Notes: generated by a model not told the origin, from the sequence alone. A stretch of 8,353 nucleotides of DNA from an uncultured Clostridia bacterium (GCA_945926705.1 CAMEMA010000031.1:1-8353); one strand, 5' to 3'; shown: positions 1 to 6,496, counted from the stretch's first letter. Program-made: numbers and translations.

Positions 1-16
1 CGCTTAAGCTTTACTG

Positions 17-43
17 AACCACTCGACTATCGCGTGGTTTTCT
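17..43 (+). terminator. Possible intrinsic terminator of a plus-strand gene left of the window
   Basis: AACCAC-T-CG (17-25) pairs with CG-C-GTGGTT (31-39) around a five-base loop ACTAT. This gives eight pairs with one internal T/C mismatch, followed by TTCT. The T tract follows the stem only on the plus strand, so it would end a gene entering from the left and converging on the PTS operon. The tail is short, and the gene it would serve is not visible. Confidence 0.4.
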
Positions 44-49
44 ATACAC

Positions 50-78
50 AAAAAATCCGCCGGAATAACACCGGTGGA
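50..78 (-). terminator. Intrinsic terminator of the PTS operon
   Basis: Read on the minus strand, TCCACCGG (78-71) and CCGGCGGA (63-56) pair over eight positions with one central A/C mismatch. The loop is seven bases, and a run of T (55-50) follows directly. It lies just beyond the EIICB stop codon, where the end of a ptsH-ptsI-crr-EIICB transcript would be expected. The GC-rich stem in AT-rich surroundings makes the call good. Confidence 0.82.
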
Positions 79-85
79 CATTTAT

Positions 86-1690
86 TTATGGTTTTAACTT
101 TTCCATATAGTCTTCAAGTTCAGACTTTATAATCGTAACTCTTGGTCCAAATATAACTTGGACTCCTTTTCCCTTTTTCATAACTCCCGCACATCCGCTT
201 TTCTTTAAAGTATCCTCATTTACTTTTTCTAAATCTTCTACCTCTATTCTCAAACGAGTTGCACAGCAATCTAAATGTTTAATATTCTCAATACCGCCTA
301 TGCCATCTATTATGTACTTGGAAGCATTTTCCGTCTTCGTAGCTTCATAATCTTTCTTAGTATAAAGCTTAGATTCCATGTCTTCTTCTTCTCTGCCCGG
401 AGTTATTAAATCATATTTCTTAATCGCAAATTTAAAAAGAAAATAGTATATGACAGCGTAAAACGCACCTACGGGAATAATATATATCCAATTTGTTTTT
501 GAATTTCCCTGTAACACTCCAAAAAGTAATAAATCTATTATTCCACCTGAAAAAGTCATCCCTACCGCTACTTTGAGCAAATGCATAAGCATAAAAGACA
601 ATCCTGCAAAAACACAATGTACAGCATAAAGAATGGGAGCTACAAACAAAAAAGTAAATTCAATTGGTTCGGTTATCCCTGTTATCATTGATGTAATAGC
701 TGCCGAAAGTAACAGCCCGCCTACAGCTTTTTTCTTTGAAGGTTTAGCTGTATCGTACATAGCCAGAGCGGCACCCGGAAGTCCAAATATCATAAAAGGA
801 AATTTACCGGTCATAAATTTTGCCGCATCTACACTAAAATGCTCAACTGATGCTGAAGCAAGTTCGGTGAAAAAAATATTCTGAGCACCGGATACATAGT
901 TTCCGTCGATTAAAGCTGTGCCTCCGAGAGGAGTGTACCAAAATGGTGTGTAAAAAACATGGTGCAATCCAAAAGGAATAAGAGCTCTTTCTATAAGCCC
1001 ATAAATAAAAGTCCCAAAATATTTGGATGCTAAAACAAGATTACCGAGTCCATGCATTCCTCGCTGAACATAAGGCCATGTGAAAAACATTAAAGCTCCA
1101 ACAAAAATATATGTCAAAGAAGAAATTATAGGAATAAATCTTATTCCTCCAAAAAATGAAATTACGTTCGGAAGCTTAATTTTATAAAATTTATTGTGAA
1201 GATATGAAACTCCCAAACCTACAATTATTCCTCCGAAAACTCCCATCTGAAGCGACTCTATTCCACATACTTCACTTAAACTTCCTTCTATCATCGCATC
1301 TTTTTCAAGCATTCCCAAAAGCTCCAACAAAGAATGGATAGTTTCATGCATAACTAAAAACGCTATTGCAGACGAAAGAGCAGCCGCTGCCTTTTCGTGT
1401 TTGGCCATACCTAAAGCTATTCCTATGGCAAATATAATCGGCAAATTTGCAAATATGATATCTCCTGTATTCTTCATAATAACAAGAACAAAATTTAAAA
1501 ACGTACCGTTACCCAGCAACCATTCCATACCGTAATAATCTATCATTTGAGCATTTGAAAATGATGCACCAATCCCAAGTAATAGTCCGGCGACAGGCAA
1601 CAGAGCAATGGGAAACATAAAAGATTGACCAACTCGTTGAAGCAAACTGAACGTGATGTTTTTTTTATTCAAATTAATCACTGCTTTCAT
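86..1690 (-). CDS. PTS EIICB permease, glucose/maltose (PtsG/MalX) type
   Basis: This 534-residue membrane permease should import a hexose or maltose-type sugar and phosphorylate it, using phosphate from the EIIA encoded just upstream. Residues about 15-425 form the hydrophobic EIIC domain. It holds the GLHH motif (241-244) and the GITEPIEF sugar-site motif with Glu341. A linker around 430-455 leads to the EIIB domain (about 456-534), where LDCCATRLR carries the phospho-cysteine, Cys476 by alignment to the LDACITRLR motif of PtsG. There is no fused EIIA, consistent with the separate EIIA gene. The stretch HVFYTPFWYTPLGG and the run GAQNIFF resemble MalX-like glucose/maltose permeases more than NagE, but the substrate cannot be fixed from sequence. 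The ATG lies 11 bases after the EIIA stop with no Shine-Dalgarno between them, so translation is probably coupled. It is the last gene of the operon. Confidence 0.9.
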   Translation of the reverse strand: MKAVINLNKKNITFSLLQRVGQSFMFPIALLPVAGLLLGIGASFSNAQMIDYYGMEWLLGNGTFLNFVLVIMKNTGDIIFANLPIIFAIGIALGMAKHEKAAAALSSAIAFLVMHETIHSLLELLGMLEKDAMIEGSLSEVCGIESLQMGVFGGIIVGLGVSYLHNKFYKIKLPNVISFFGGIRFIPIISSLTYIFVGALMFFTWPYVQRGMHGLGNLVLASKYFGTFIYGLIERALIPFGLHHVFYTPFWYTPLGGTALIDGNYVSGAQNIFFTELASASVEHFSVDAAKFMTGKFPFMIFGLPGAALAMYDTAKPSKKKAVGGLLLSAAITSMITGITEPIEFTFLFVAPILYAVHCVFAGLSFMLMHLLKVAVGMTFSGGIIDLLLFGVLQGNSKTNWIYIIPVGAFYAVIYYFLFKFAIKKYDLITPGREEEDMESKLYTKKDYEATKTENASKYIIDGIGGIENIKHLDCCATRLRIEVEDLEKVNEDTLKKSGCAGVMKKGKGVQVIFGPRVTIIKSELEDYMEKLKP

Positions 1691-1701
1691 GATTTTTATA
1701 A

Positions 1702-2223
1702 CTAATTATTACTCTTAGTATATGAAATCACCGAAGTTTTACCTGCCTGTGCGTCTCCGAGAACATACTCCATATTTTCAATGACATCCATATTAGTAAT
1801 TAAAACTGCTGTGTATGTAGAATATCCGCTCTGTTCAATAAGATTTATATCCGCTTCACCTATAGGCTCTCCGGCTTTAACTTTTTGACCTACTTTAACA
1901 AAATATTTGAAACCTCTTCCCTTCATACCTATTGTGTCAACACCAACGTGAATCAAAATATCGAGTCCATCGTCGGATTTTATGCAATAAACATGCCCTG
2001 CATCAGCAAGCTGCATAATTTCCCCATTTACCGGAGACACGATAATATTTTCTTTAGGAATAACAGCAATTCCATCACCCAATATTCTTTCAGAAAATAC
2101 TTCATCGGGAATTTCTCTTACAGTGGTAATTCTTCCCGTTTGAGGAGAAACGATAAACCCTTTATCTTTAATTTTAAATCCACGTTTTAAACTACTTTTT
2201 AAAAAATCAAACAAAAAACACAT
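1702..2223 (-). CDS. crr: PTS EIIA component, glucose family
   Basis: Soluble phosphocarrier that takes phosphate from HPr and passes it to the EIIB domain of the next gene. It is about 170 residues, the usual size for a free-standing EIIA-Glc. The two signature histidines are present. His77 (AGHVYCI) matches E. coli His75, and His92 (DILIHVGVDTIGMKG) matches the phosphorylated His90, with the same 15-residue spacing. The start is uncertain. AGGGAG (2224-2229) abuts the ATG at 2221-2223 with no spacer, whereas the fourth codon, TTG at 2212-2214, sits nine bases from it. Starting there gives MFDFLKSS, which looks more like a normal EIIA N terminus. The gene begins 29 bases after ptsI and ends 11 bases before the EIICB gene. 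Specificity for glucose is inferred from the family. Confidence 0.92.
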   Translation of the reverse strand: MCFLFDFLKSSLKRGFKIKDKGFIVSPQTGRITTVREIPDEVFSERILGDGIAVIPKENIIVSPVNGEIMQLADAGHVYCIKSDDGLDILIHVGVDTIGMKGRGFKYFVKVGQKVKAGEPIGEADINLIEQSGYSTYTAVLITNMDVIENMEYVLGDAQAGKTSVISYTKSNN

Positions 2224-2252
2224 CTCCCTAAAAGTTTATAAAACTAAAAATA

Positions 2253-3899
2253 TTAAAAATAATCTCTTATTTTATTTGTATCGGTCTCTATAACTTTTTT
2301 TCTTATACTGAGTACTGATGAAGGAGAAACAGAGAGCTCATCAACTCCCATAGACAAAAACAATTCCGTAAGAGATTCATCGGAAGCCAATTCTCCGCAA
2401 ATACCTACCCATTTCCCCATTTTATGTGCATTGTCAACTACCATTTTTATAAGTCTTAATATCGCTTTATGGTGAGGATTAGATAGTTTTCCGACTATGC
2501 TATTTTGTCTGTCAATTGCTAAAGTATATTGAGTAAGATCATTAGTACCTATACTGAAAAAATCAACGAACTCAGCCAATTCATCACTGATAATTGCAGC
2601 TGCCGGAGTTTCTATCATAATTCCCAAAGGAACATCAGGAGAAAAATTTATTTTGCTATCAGCAAGATCTTTTTTTATATCTTCGACATATTTTTTAATA
2701 TATTTTACTTCATCAGATGATATAATCATTGGGAACATAATACAGATATTTCCAAATGCTGAAGCTCTGTAAATAGCTCTAAGCTGAGTTATAAATATAT
2801 TGGGATTATCCAAACACACTCTTATACCACGATATCCCAATGCCGGATTTTTTTCAGTCGGAAAATTAAAATAATCTAAACGCTTATCTGAACCTATATC
2901 CAGAGTTCTTATTATAACTCTCTTATCACCCATTTTTTGCACTATATTTTTATAAATATTAAATTGCTCTTCTTCATCAGGAAAAGAATCTCTATTCATA
3001 TACAAAAATTCACTACGAAATAGTCCTATTCCTCCTGAATCATTTTCTAAAATATCTTCAATTTCACTAGGATTATTAAGATTTGCATAAATCTCTACTT
3101 TTCGACCATCAAGTGTAACGTTCTCTTTTCCCTTCAAATATTTTAAAAGTTCATATCTTTTGTCGGCTTCTTCTTTCTTTTTAAGCATTCGCTTTTCTGT
3201 TTCTTCATCGGGATCAATGTAAATATTTCCAGAAAAACTGTCTATTATAACTTTTTTACCATCGTATTCCGGTTTAATCGTTTTATTTAAGTTAACTACA
3301 GCAGGAATTTTCAATACTTTCGATATTATAGCAGCATGCGAATATTCCGAACCTTTAGAAAGTATGAGTCCCGCAACTTTACGTCGATTCAATGAGGAAA
3401 CATCGCTGGGAGTTAAATCTTGAACGCTCAATATTGCAGCATCCTTTTGATGGTGCAAAAGCTTTTTAGTTCCAGTCAAACAATTTATAATCCGTTGGGA
3501 AATATCACGTACATCTGCCGCTCTTTGATTCATATACCGGTCATTCATTTTTGAAAAAATTTGAGAAAATTTATGCGAAGTATTCCAAACGGCATACTCA
3601 GCATTAATTTTTTTTTCTCTTATTATGTCAAGAATTGTATTTTCATAATCTTTATCTTTAATCATCATCTCATGTACAGCAAATATTTCAGCTTCTGCTG
3701 CACCAAAATCATTGAGAGCTTTTTCGTAAAGTGTTCTAACCTCTTTAATTGCTTTTTCACGTGCAGAATAATATCTCTTAATTTCTTCCTCTACGTTGCT
3801 TACTTTGCGTTTATTAACGCTCTCAAAATTCTCTTGATGTATAGAAAGTATTCCAAACGCTATATCTCCAAAAATCCCTGTTCCTTTAAAAATAATCAT
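2253..3899 (-). CDS. ptsI: Phosphoenolpyruvate-protein phosphotransferase (PTS enzyme I)
   Basis: Cytoplasmic first enzyme of the PTS: it takes phosphate from PEP onto a histidine and hands it to HPr. Its 548 residues are slightly short of the usual 570-575. The order is the helical HPr-binding N-terminal part (about 20-145), the phospho-histidine domain, and the PEP-binding barrel (about 260-530). The catalytic residues of E. coli EI all appear shifted by one: His188, Arg295, Arg331, Glu430, Asn453, Asp454 and Cys501 (GICGELA). The second signature, SIGTNDLTQYTLAIDR, is intact. The motif around the active histidine is unusual: GSEYSHAAIISK instead of the common GGRTSHTAIMAR type. The N terminus reads GTGIFGDIAFG where most have a SPGIAIG-like segment. 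The Shine-Dalgarno is weak: GGAGAGG lies about 14 bases before the ATG and a poorer AAAGAG lies 8 bases away. The gene starts 63 bases after ptsH and is co-oriented with the EIIA gene. Confidence 0.95.
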   Translation of the reverse strand: MIIFKGTGIFGDIAFGILSIHQENFESVNKRKVSNVEEEIKRYYSAREKAIKEVRTLYEKALNDFGAAEAEIFAVHEMMIKDKDYENTILDIIREKKINAEYAVWNTSHKFSQIFSKMNDRYMNQRAADVRDISQRIINCLTGTKKLLHHQKDAAILSVQDLTPSDVSSLNRRKVAGLILSKGSEYSHAAIISKVLKIPAVVNLNKTIKPEYDGKKVIIDSFSGNIYIDPDEETEKRMLKKKEEADKRYELLKYLKGKENVTLDGRKVEIYANLNNPSEIEDILENDSGGIGLFRSEFLYMNRDSFPDEEEQFNIYKNIVQKMGDKRVIIRTLDIGSDKRLDYFNFPTEKNPALGYRGIRVCLDNPNIFITQLRAIYRASAFGNICIMFPMIISSDEVKYIKKYVEDIKKDLADSKINFSPDVPLGIMIETPAAAIISDELAEFVDFFSIGTNDLTQYTLAIDRQNSIVGKLSNPHHKAILRLIKMVVDNAHKMGKWVGICGELASDESLTELFLSMGVDELSVSPSSVLSIRKKVIETDTNKIRDYF

Positions 3900-3962
3900 A
3901 CGATTATCTCTTTCCTCTCCACATTAAAACTAACGCCTTAACATACAACAATAATAACTTTT

Positions 3963-4238
3963 TTAAAGAATATTATTTCCGGAAAAATTATTTTGAAAAA
4001 ATTCTCTCAATGCGTTTGCTGCTTCCGATTCATCAGGTCCTTCACACTCAATAGTTACTTTATCTCCGTTTTTAATTCCAAGTCCCATAAGAGCAAACAA
4101 ACCCTTTGCGCACGCTGATTTTGTTCCTACCGTAACTGTTATATTAGATTGAAATTTTGAAGCCTCATTCACTAGCTTACCCGCAGGGCGAGCATGAATT
4201 CCATTTTCCTTATTTATAGTAAAATCAAAAATCTCCAT
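3963..4238 (-). CDS. ptsH: HPr phosphocarrier protein
   Basis: Small cytoplasmic carrier that relays phosphate from enzyme I to EIIA. Starting at the ATG of 4236-4238 gives 91 residues and puts the active histidine at position 15 in GIHARPAG, exactly as in other HPr proteins. The frame stays open to an ATG at 4287-4289, but those 17 extra residues (MTGMKLRF...) are not HPr-like and fall in a structured leader, so the shorter start is preferred. Ungapped alignment to B. subtilis HPr places Lys45-Gly46 (AKGLFALMGLG) where LKS46IMGVMSLG stands. The serine phosphorylated by HPr kinase is therefore absent. No Shine-Dalgarno is visible before the chosen ATG (CAAAGTTAGTTATT precedes it). It is the first gene of the PTS operon, 63 bases ahead of ptsI. 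Confidence 0.93.
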   Translation of the reverse strand: MEIFDFTINKENGIHARPAGKLVNEASKFQSNITVTVGTKSACAKGLFALMGLGIKNGDKVTIECEGPDESEAANALREFFQNNFSGNNIL

Positions 4239-4252
4239 AATAACTAACTTTG

Positions 4253-4312
4253 GTAAACTTTTTTGAAACCTAAGTTTCATCCCCGTCATAGAATAATAGG
4301 GTAAAAGTTTAC
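4253..4312 (-). promoter_or_regulatory. Structured ptsH leader, possible three-way junction
   Basis: On the minus strand, GTAAACTTTT (4312-4303) pairs perfectly with AAAAGTTTAC (4262-4253), ten pairs. This closes a region containing a CCC/GGG stem-loop (4301-4299 with 4284-4282) and a hairpin GAAAC-TTAG-GTTTC (4278-4265). The junction ends 14 bases before the HPr start codon, which lacks a Shine-Dalgarno. The pairing is seen directly. A role in translation or attenuation is inference, and it matches no riboswitch I recognise. Confidence 0.45.
4301..4312. promoter_or_regulatory. Operator-like palindrome resembling a cre half-match
   Basis: GTAAAAGTTTAC has perfect five-base arms (GTAAA/TTTAC) around AG. 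With flanks, GGTAAAAGTTTACA agrees with an idealised CcpA cre site (TGTAAACGTTTACA) at 12 of 14 positions, but the central CG is AG. It also forms one side of the ten-pair leader stem, so it may simply be RNA structure. CcpA binding is speculative. Confidence 0.25.
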
Positions 4313-4339
4313 ACTCTACCTTTCTGATAATTTTTTAAA

Positions 4340-4362
4340 TATAATATCAAAACCATATTATA
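4340..4362. repeat. AT-only inverted repeat in the ptsH leader
   Basis: TATAATAT (4340-4347) and ATATTATA (4355-4362) are perfect eight-base arms around CAAAACC. Each strand thereby carries a TATAAT -10-like hexamer. I found no good -35 at 16-18 bases for the minus-strand copy, so it is reported as an inverted repeat and not a promoter. In such AT-rich DNA it may be chance. Confidence 0.5.
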
Positions 4363-4421
4363 ATCTCTATTTGTAATGAAATAACGTAGGAAACAATTTG
4401 AAAATTATAATTCACTGTTTT

Positions 4422-4435
4422 AGTATAAATATACT
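4422..4435. promoter_or_regulatory. Operator-like palindrome AGTATA-AA-TATACT
   Basis: Two perfect six-base arms flank AA, and TTT/AAA pairs resume beyond a one-base mismatch on each side. It overlaps the -10 region of the proximal ptsH promoter candidate and lies shortly downstream of the predicted start from the distal one. Both are typical places for a repressor site. No regulator is encoded in the window, so the binding protein is unknown. Confidence 0.35.
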
Positions 4436-4452
4436 CAAAATTCTTAAGTCAA
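4424..4452 (-). promoter_or_regulatory. Second, weaker ptsH promoter candidate
   Basis: TTGACT (4452-4447) is followed after 17 bases by TTTATA (4429-4424), or after 19 bases by TATACT (4427-4422). The -10 lies inside the palindrome at 4422-4435. The -35 shares the eight bases ATTGACTT with the distal promoter. The spacing or the -10 is imperfect in each reading. Confidence 0.35.
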
Positions 4453-4459
4453 TGTCCAT

Positions 4460-4488
4460 ATTATCACCCACCGATTCCAAAAAGTCAA
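4460..4488 (-). promoter_or_regulatory. Promoter of the ptsH-ptsI-crr-EIICB operon
   Basis: On the minus strand, TTGACT (4488-4483) and GATAAT (4465-4460) each match the sigma-A consensus at five of six positions, with an ideal 17-base spacer. Transcription would start near 4453 and give a leader of about 215 bases before the HPr ATG. This is the best promoter for the operon in the divergent region. Confidence 0.6.
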
Positions 4489-4612
4489 TACCAAAAACAT
4501 GTGAAAAAATCGTCTCTTTCAGGTAATTATATTCTTATATAACTCAAACGGAAAAACTGTATAATTTCTAACACACACACTATTCAAAATATTACAAAAA
4601 ATCTTAATATAT

Positions 4613-4641
4613 TTCAAAAACATTCAATTATTTGGTATAAT
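4613..4641 (+). promoter_or_regulatory. Promoter of pckG with extended -10
   Basis: TTCAAA (4613-4618, four of six -35 matches) is followed after 17 bases by a perfect TATAAT (4636-4641). The bases TGG directly before it give an extended TGn -10, which compensates for the weak -35. The start would be near 4648, leaving an 80-base leader to the pckG ATG. No terminator-like hairpin is seen in that leader. Confidence 0.65.
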
Positions 4642-4729
4642 AAAATTCCATGACTGTATTAAGCAATTTATATGAAAAAGTTCAAAGCAATATGATGAAA
4701 AAATCAAACTAATTTAAAGGAGAGGTTGT

Positions 4730-6496
4730 ATGACAAGTAATAAAGGTGTCCTTAAATGGATAGAAAAAGTTAAACAAATTGTAAATCCTGATTTTGTAGT
4801 CTGGATTGACGGTTCAGAATTTCAGTTGGAAAAATTACGTGAACAAGCATGTAAAACAGGAGAAATGGTTAAACTAAATCAGGAGAAGTTACCCGGATGT
4901 TACCTGCACAGAACTGCTTTAAATGATGTGGCAAGAACAGAAAGCAGAACATTCATATGTACAAAAACAAAAGATGAAGCCGGTCCAACAAATAACTGGT
5001 GCGAACCAAAAGAAGCCTATGACAAACTCTACAGTATAGCTAAGAACAGCTATAAGGGAAAGACCATGTATATAATTCCATATTCAATGGGAATGCTTGA
5101 GTCAAAATTTTCAAAAATAGGCATAGAAATAACCGATTCAATCTACACTGTACTGAATATGGCTATAATGACAAGAATAGGAAAAAAAGTCTTGGATTTT
5201 CTCGGAAACAGTGATGATTGGGTAAAAGGTCTCCATTGCTCTTGTGATATAAATGAGGAAAAGAGATATGTATGTCACTTCCCGGAAGATAAATCCATAA
5301 TTTCGGTAAACTCCGCATATGGCGGAAATGTTTTATTGGGTAAAAAATGTTTTGCTCTTAGAATAGCCTCGTTTCTTGGAAGAAAAGAAAAATGGCTTGC
5401 CGAACACATGCTTATACTCGGAATTCAAAAACCAAACGGAGAAACAAAATATATCTGTGCAGCGTTTCCTTCGGCTTGCGGTAAAACGAACTTAGCTATG
5501 CTAATTCCGCCGGAAGTTTACAGAAAAAAAGGATATAAAATATGGTGTGTAGGCGACGACATAGCATGGTTGAGAATAGGAAAAGACGGACGCCTATGGG
5601 CAATAAATCCCGAAAACGGATTTTTTGGAGTGGCACCCGGAACAAGTAAAAAATCAAACCAAAACGCACTGGCTTCTACTTCTTCAAATACAATATTCAC
5701 AAATGTTGTTCAAAACCTTAAAGACAATACCGTATGGTGGGAAGGATTGGATAAAAATCCTCCGGAAAACGCTATAAATTGGAAAGGAGAACAATGGAAC
5801 GGAAAAACGTCCAGCGAAAAAGGAGCGCATCCTAACAGCAGGTTTACTTCACCCGCAAAAAATTGTCCTTGCTTGAGTTCTGAATTTGATAACCCAGAAG
5901 GAGTACCTATTTCCGCTATAATATTTGGAGGGCGAAGAGCGCAAACAACTCCTCTTGTATATGAGTCTTTCGATTGGAATAACGGTGTATTTGCCGGTTC
6001 TGCAATTTCTTCCGAAAGTACCGCTGCTTCAACAGGAAAAGTAGGAGTACTGTCACACAATCCCATGGCTATGATGCCATTCTGCGGATACAACATGGGT
6101 GATTACTTTAAACATTGGATACAAATGGGAAAATATCTCGGAGAAAAAGCTCCTAAAATATTCAGTGTAAACTGGTTCAGAACTGATAAAAACGGAAAGT
6201 TTATATGGCCCGGATTCGGTGATAATTTAAGGGTTTTAGAGTGGATTCTTAAAAGGTGTGAAAAAGACATTGATGCAAAAGAAACCCCAATTGGATATAT
6301 TCCAAATATTTCCGATATAAATTTAGAAGGTACTTCCGTTTCTCAAGAAGACCTAAATAAACTTTTGGAAATAAATATCGATTTATGGAAAAAAGAAGCA
6401 AAAAATATAAAGGAATTTTATCAAATTTTCGAAAATAAACTGCCTGATGAATTAAAAGTCGAACTTGAAAATTTAGAAAAACGTCTGGAAAAGTAA
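4730..6496 (+). CDS. pckG: Phosphoenolpyruvate carboxykinase, GTP-dependent
   Basis: Cytoplasmic enzyme interconverting oxaloacetate plus GTP with PEP, CO2 and GDP. The 588 residues fit the GTP family (about 600), not the shorter ATP type. Visible motifs are the P-loop region FPSACGKTNLAML with the reactive Cys250, the metal-binding GDDIAWLR (275-282), NGFFGVAPGT (296-305), FDWNNGVFAGSAISSE (414-429), and the guanine-binding FIWPGFGDNLRVLEW (491-505). The substrate-binding SAYGGN (195-200) and a metal-ligand histidine in AEHML (His226) are also present. The start is set by AAAGGAG (4716-4722), seven bases before the ATG. The gene is divergent from the PTS operon, which consumes PEP, and has its own extended -10 promoter. 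No terminator is obvious after it, so some readthrough into the LCP gene is possible. The physiological direction cannot be told from sequence. Confidence 0.96.
   Translation: MTSNKGVLKWIEKVKQIVNPDFVVWIDGSEFQLEKLREQACKTGEMVKLNQEKLPGCYLHRTALNDVARTESRTFICTKTKDEAGPTNNWCEPKEAYDKLYSIAKNSYKGKTMYIIPYSMGMLESKFSKIGIEITDSIYTVLNMAIMTRIGKKVLDFLGNSDDWVKGLHCSCDINEEKRYVCHFPEDKSIISVNSAYGGNVLLGKKCFALRIASFLGRKEKWLAEHMLILGIQKPNGETKYICAAFPSACGKTNLAMLIPPEVYRKKGYKIWCVGDDIAWLRIGKDGRLWAINPENGFFGVAPGTSKKSNQNALASTSSNTIFTNVVQNLKDNTVWWEGLDKNPPENAINWKGEQWNGKTSSEKGAHPNSRFTSPAKNCPCLSSEFDNPEGVPISAIIFGGRRAQTTPLVYESFDWNNGVFAGSAISSESTAASTGKVGVLSHNPMAMMPFCGYNMGDYFKHWIQMGKYLGEKAPKIFSVNWFRTDKNGKFIWPGFGDNLRVLEWILKRCEKDIDAKETPIGYIPNISDINLEGTSVSQEDLNKLLEINIDLWKKEAKNIKEFYQIFENKLPDELKVELENLEKRLEK

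Larger units (their letters stand above)
4239..4729. other. Divergent control region between the PTS operon and pckG
   Basis: This AT-rich stretch of about 490 bases has no convincing gene. From left to right it holds a folded ptsH leader (4253-4312), an AT-only hairpin (4340-4362), an operator-like palindrome (4422-4435), two minus-strand promoter candidates (4424-4452 and 4460-4488), an (AC)5 run near 4571-4580, and the pckG promoter (4613-4641) with its leader. The ptsH leader would be about 215 bases from the upstream promoter, and the pckG leader about 80 bases. Outside these elements I see no further structure. Confidence 0.7.

Noticed and set aside
1690..1740. GlcT-type RAT antiterminator ahead of the EIICB gene
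   Set aside because: Only 11 bases separate the EIIA stop from the EIICB start and no terminator/antiterminator hairpin pair is present.
4239..4289. HPr extended N-terminally by 17 residues to the ATG at 4287-4289
   Set aside because: The extra residues are not HPr-like, the shorter start puts the active histidine exactly at position 15, and the extension lies inside a strongly paired leader. No ribosome site supports either upstream ATG.
4672..4712. Two mini-frames (MKKFKAI and MKKSN) in the pckG leader, overlapping as TGATG
   Set aside because: Neither has a ribosome site, and such short frames are expected in AT-rich leaders. A leader-peptide role is not supported.
5710..6096. Antisense reading frame of 128 codons inside pckG
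   Set aside because: It mirrors the strongly conserved PEPCK coding sequence, has no ribosome site, and its protein has no recognisable domain. It is a shadow frame.
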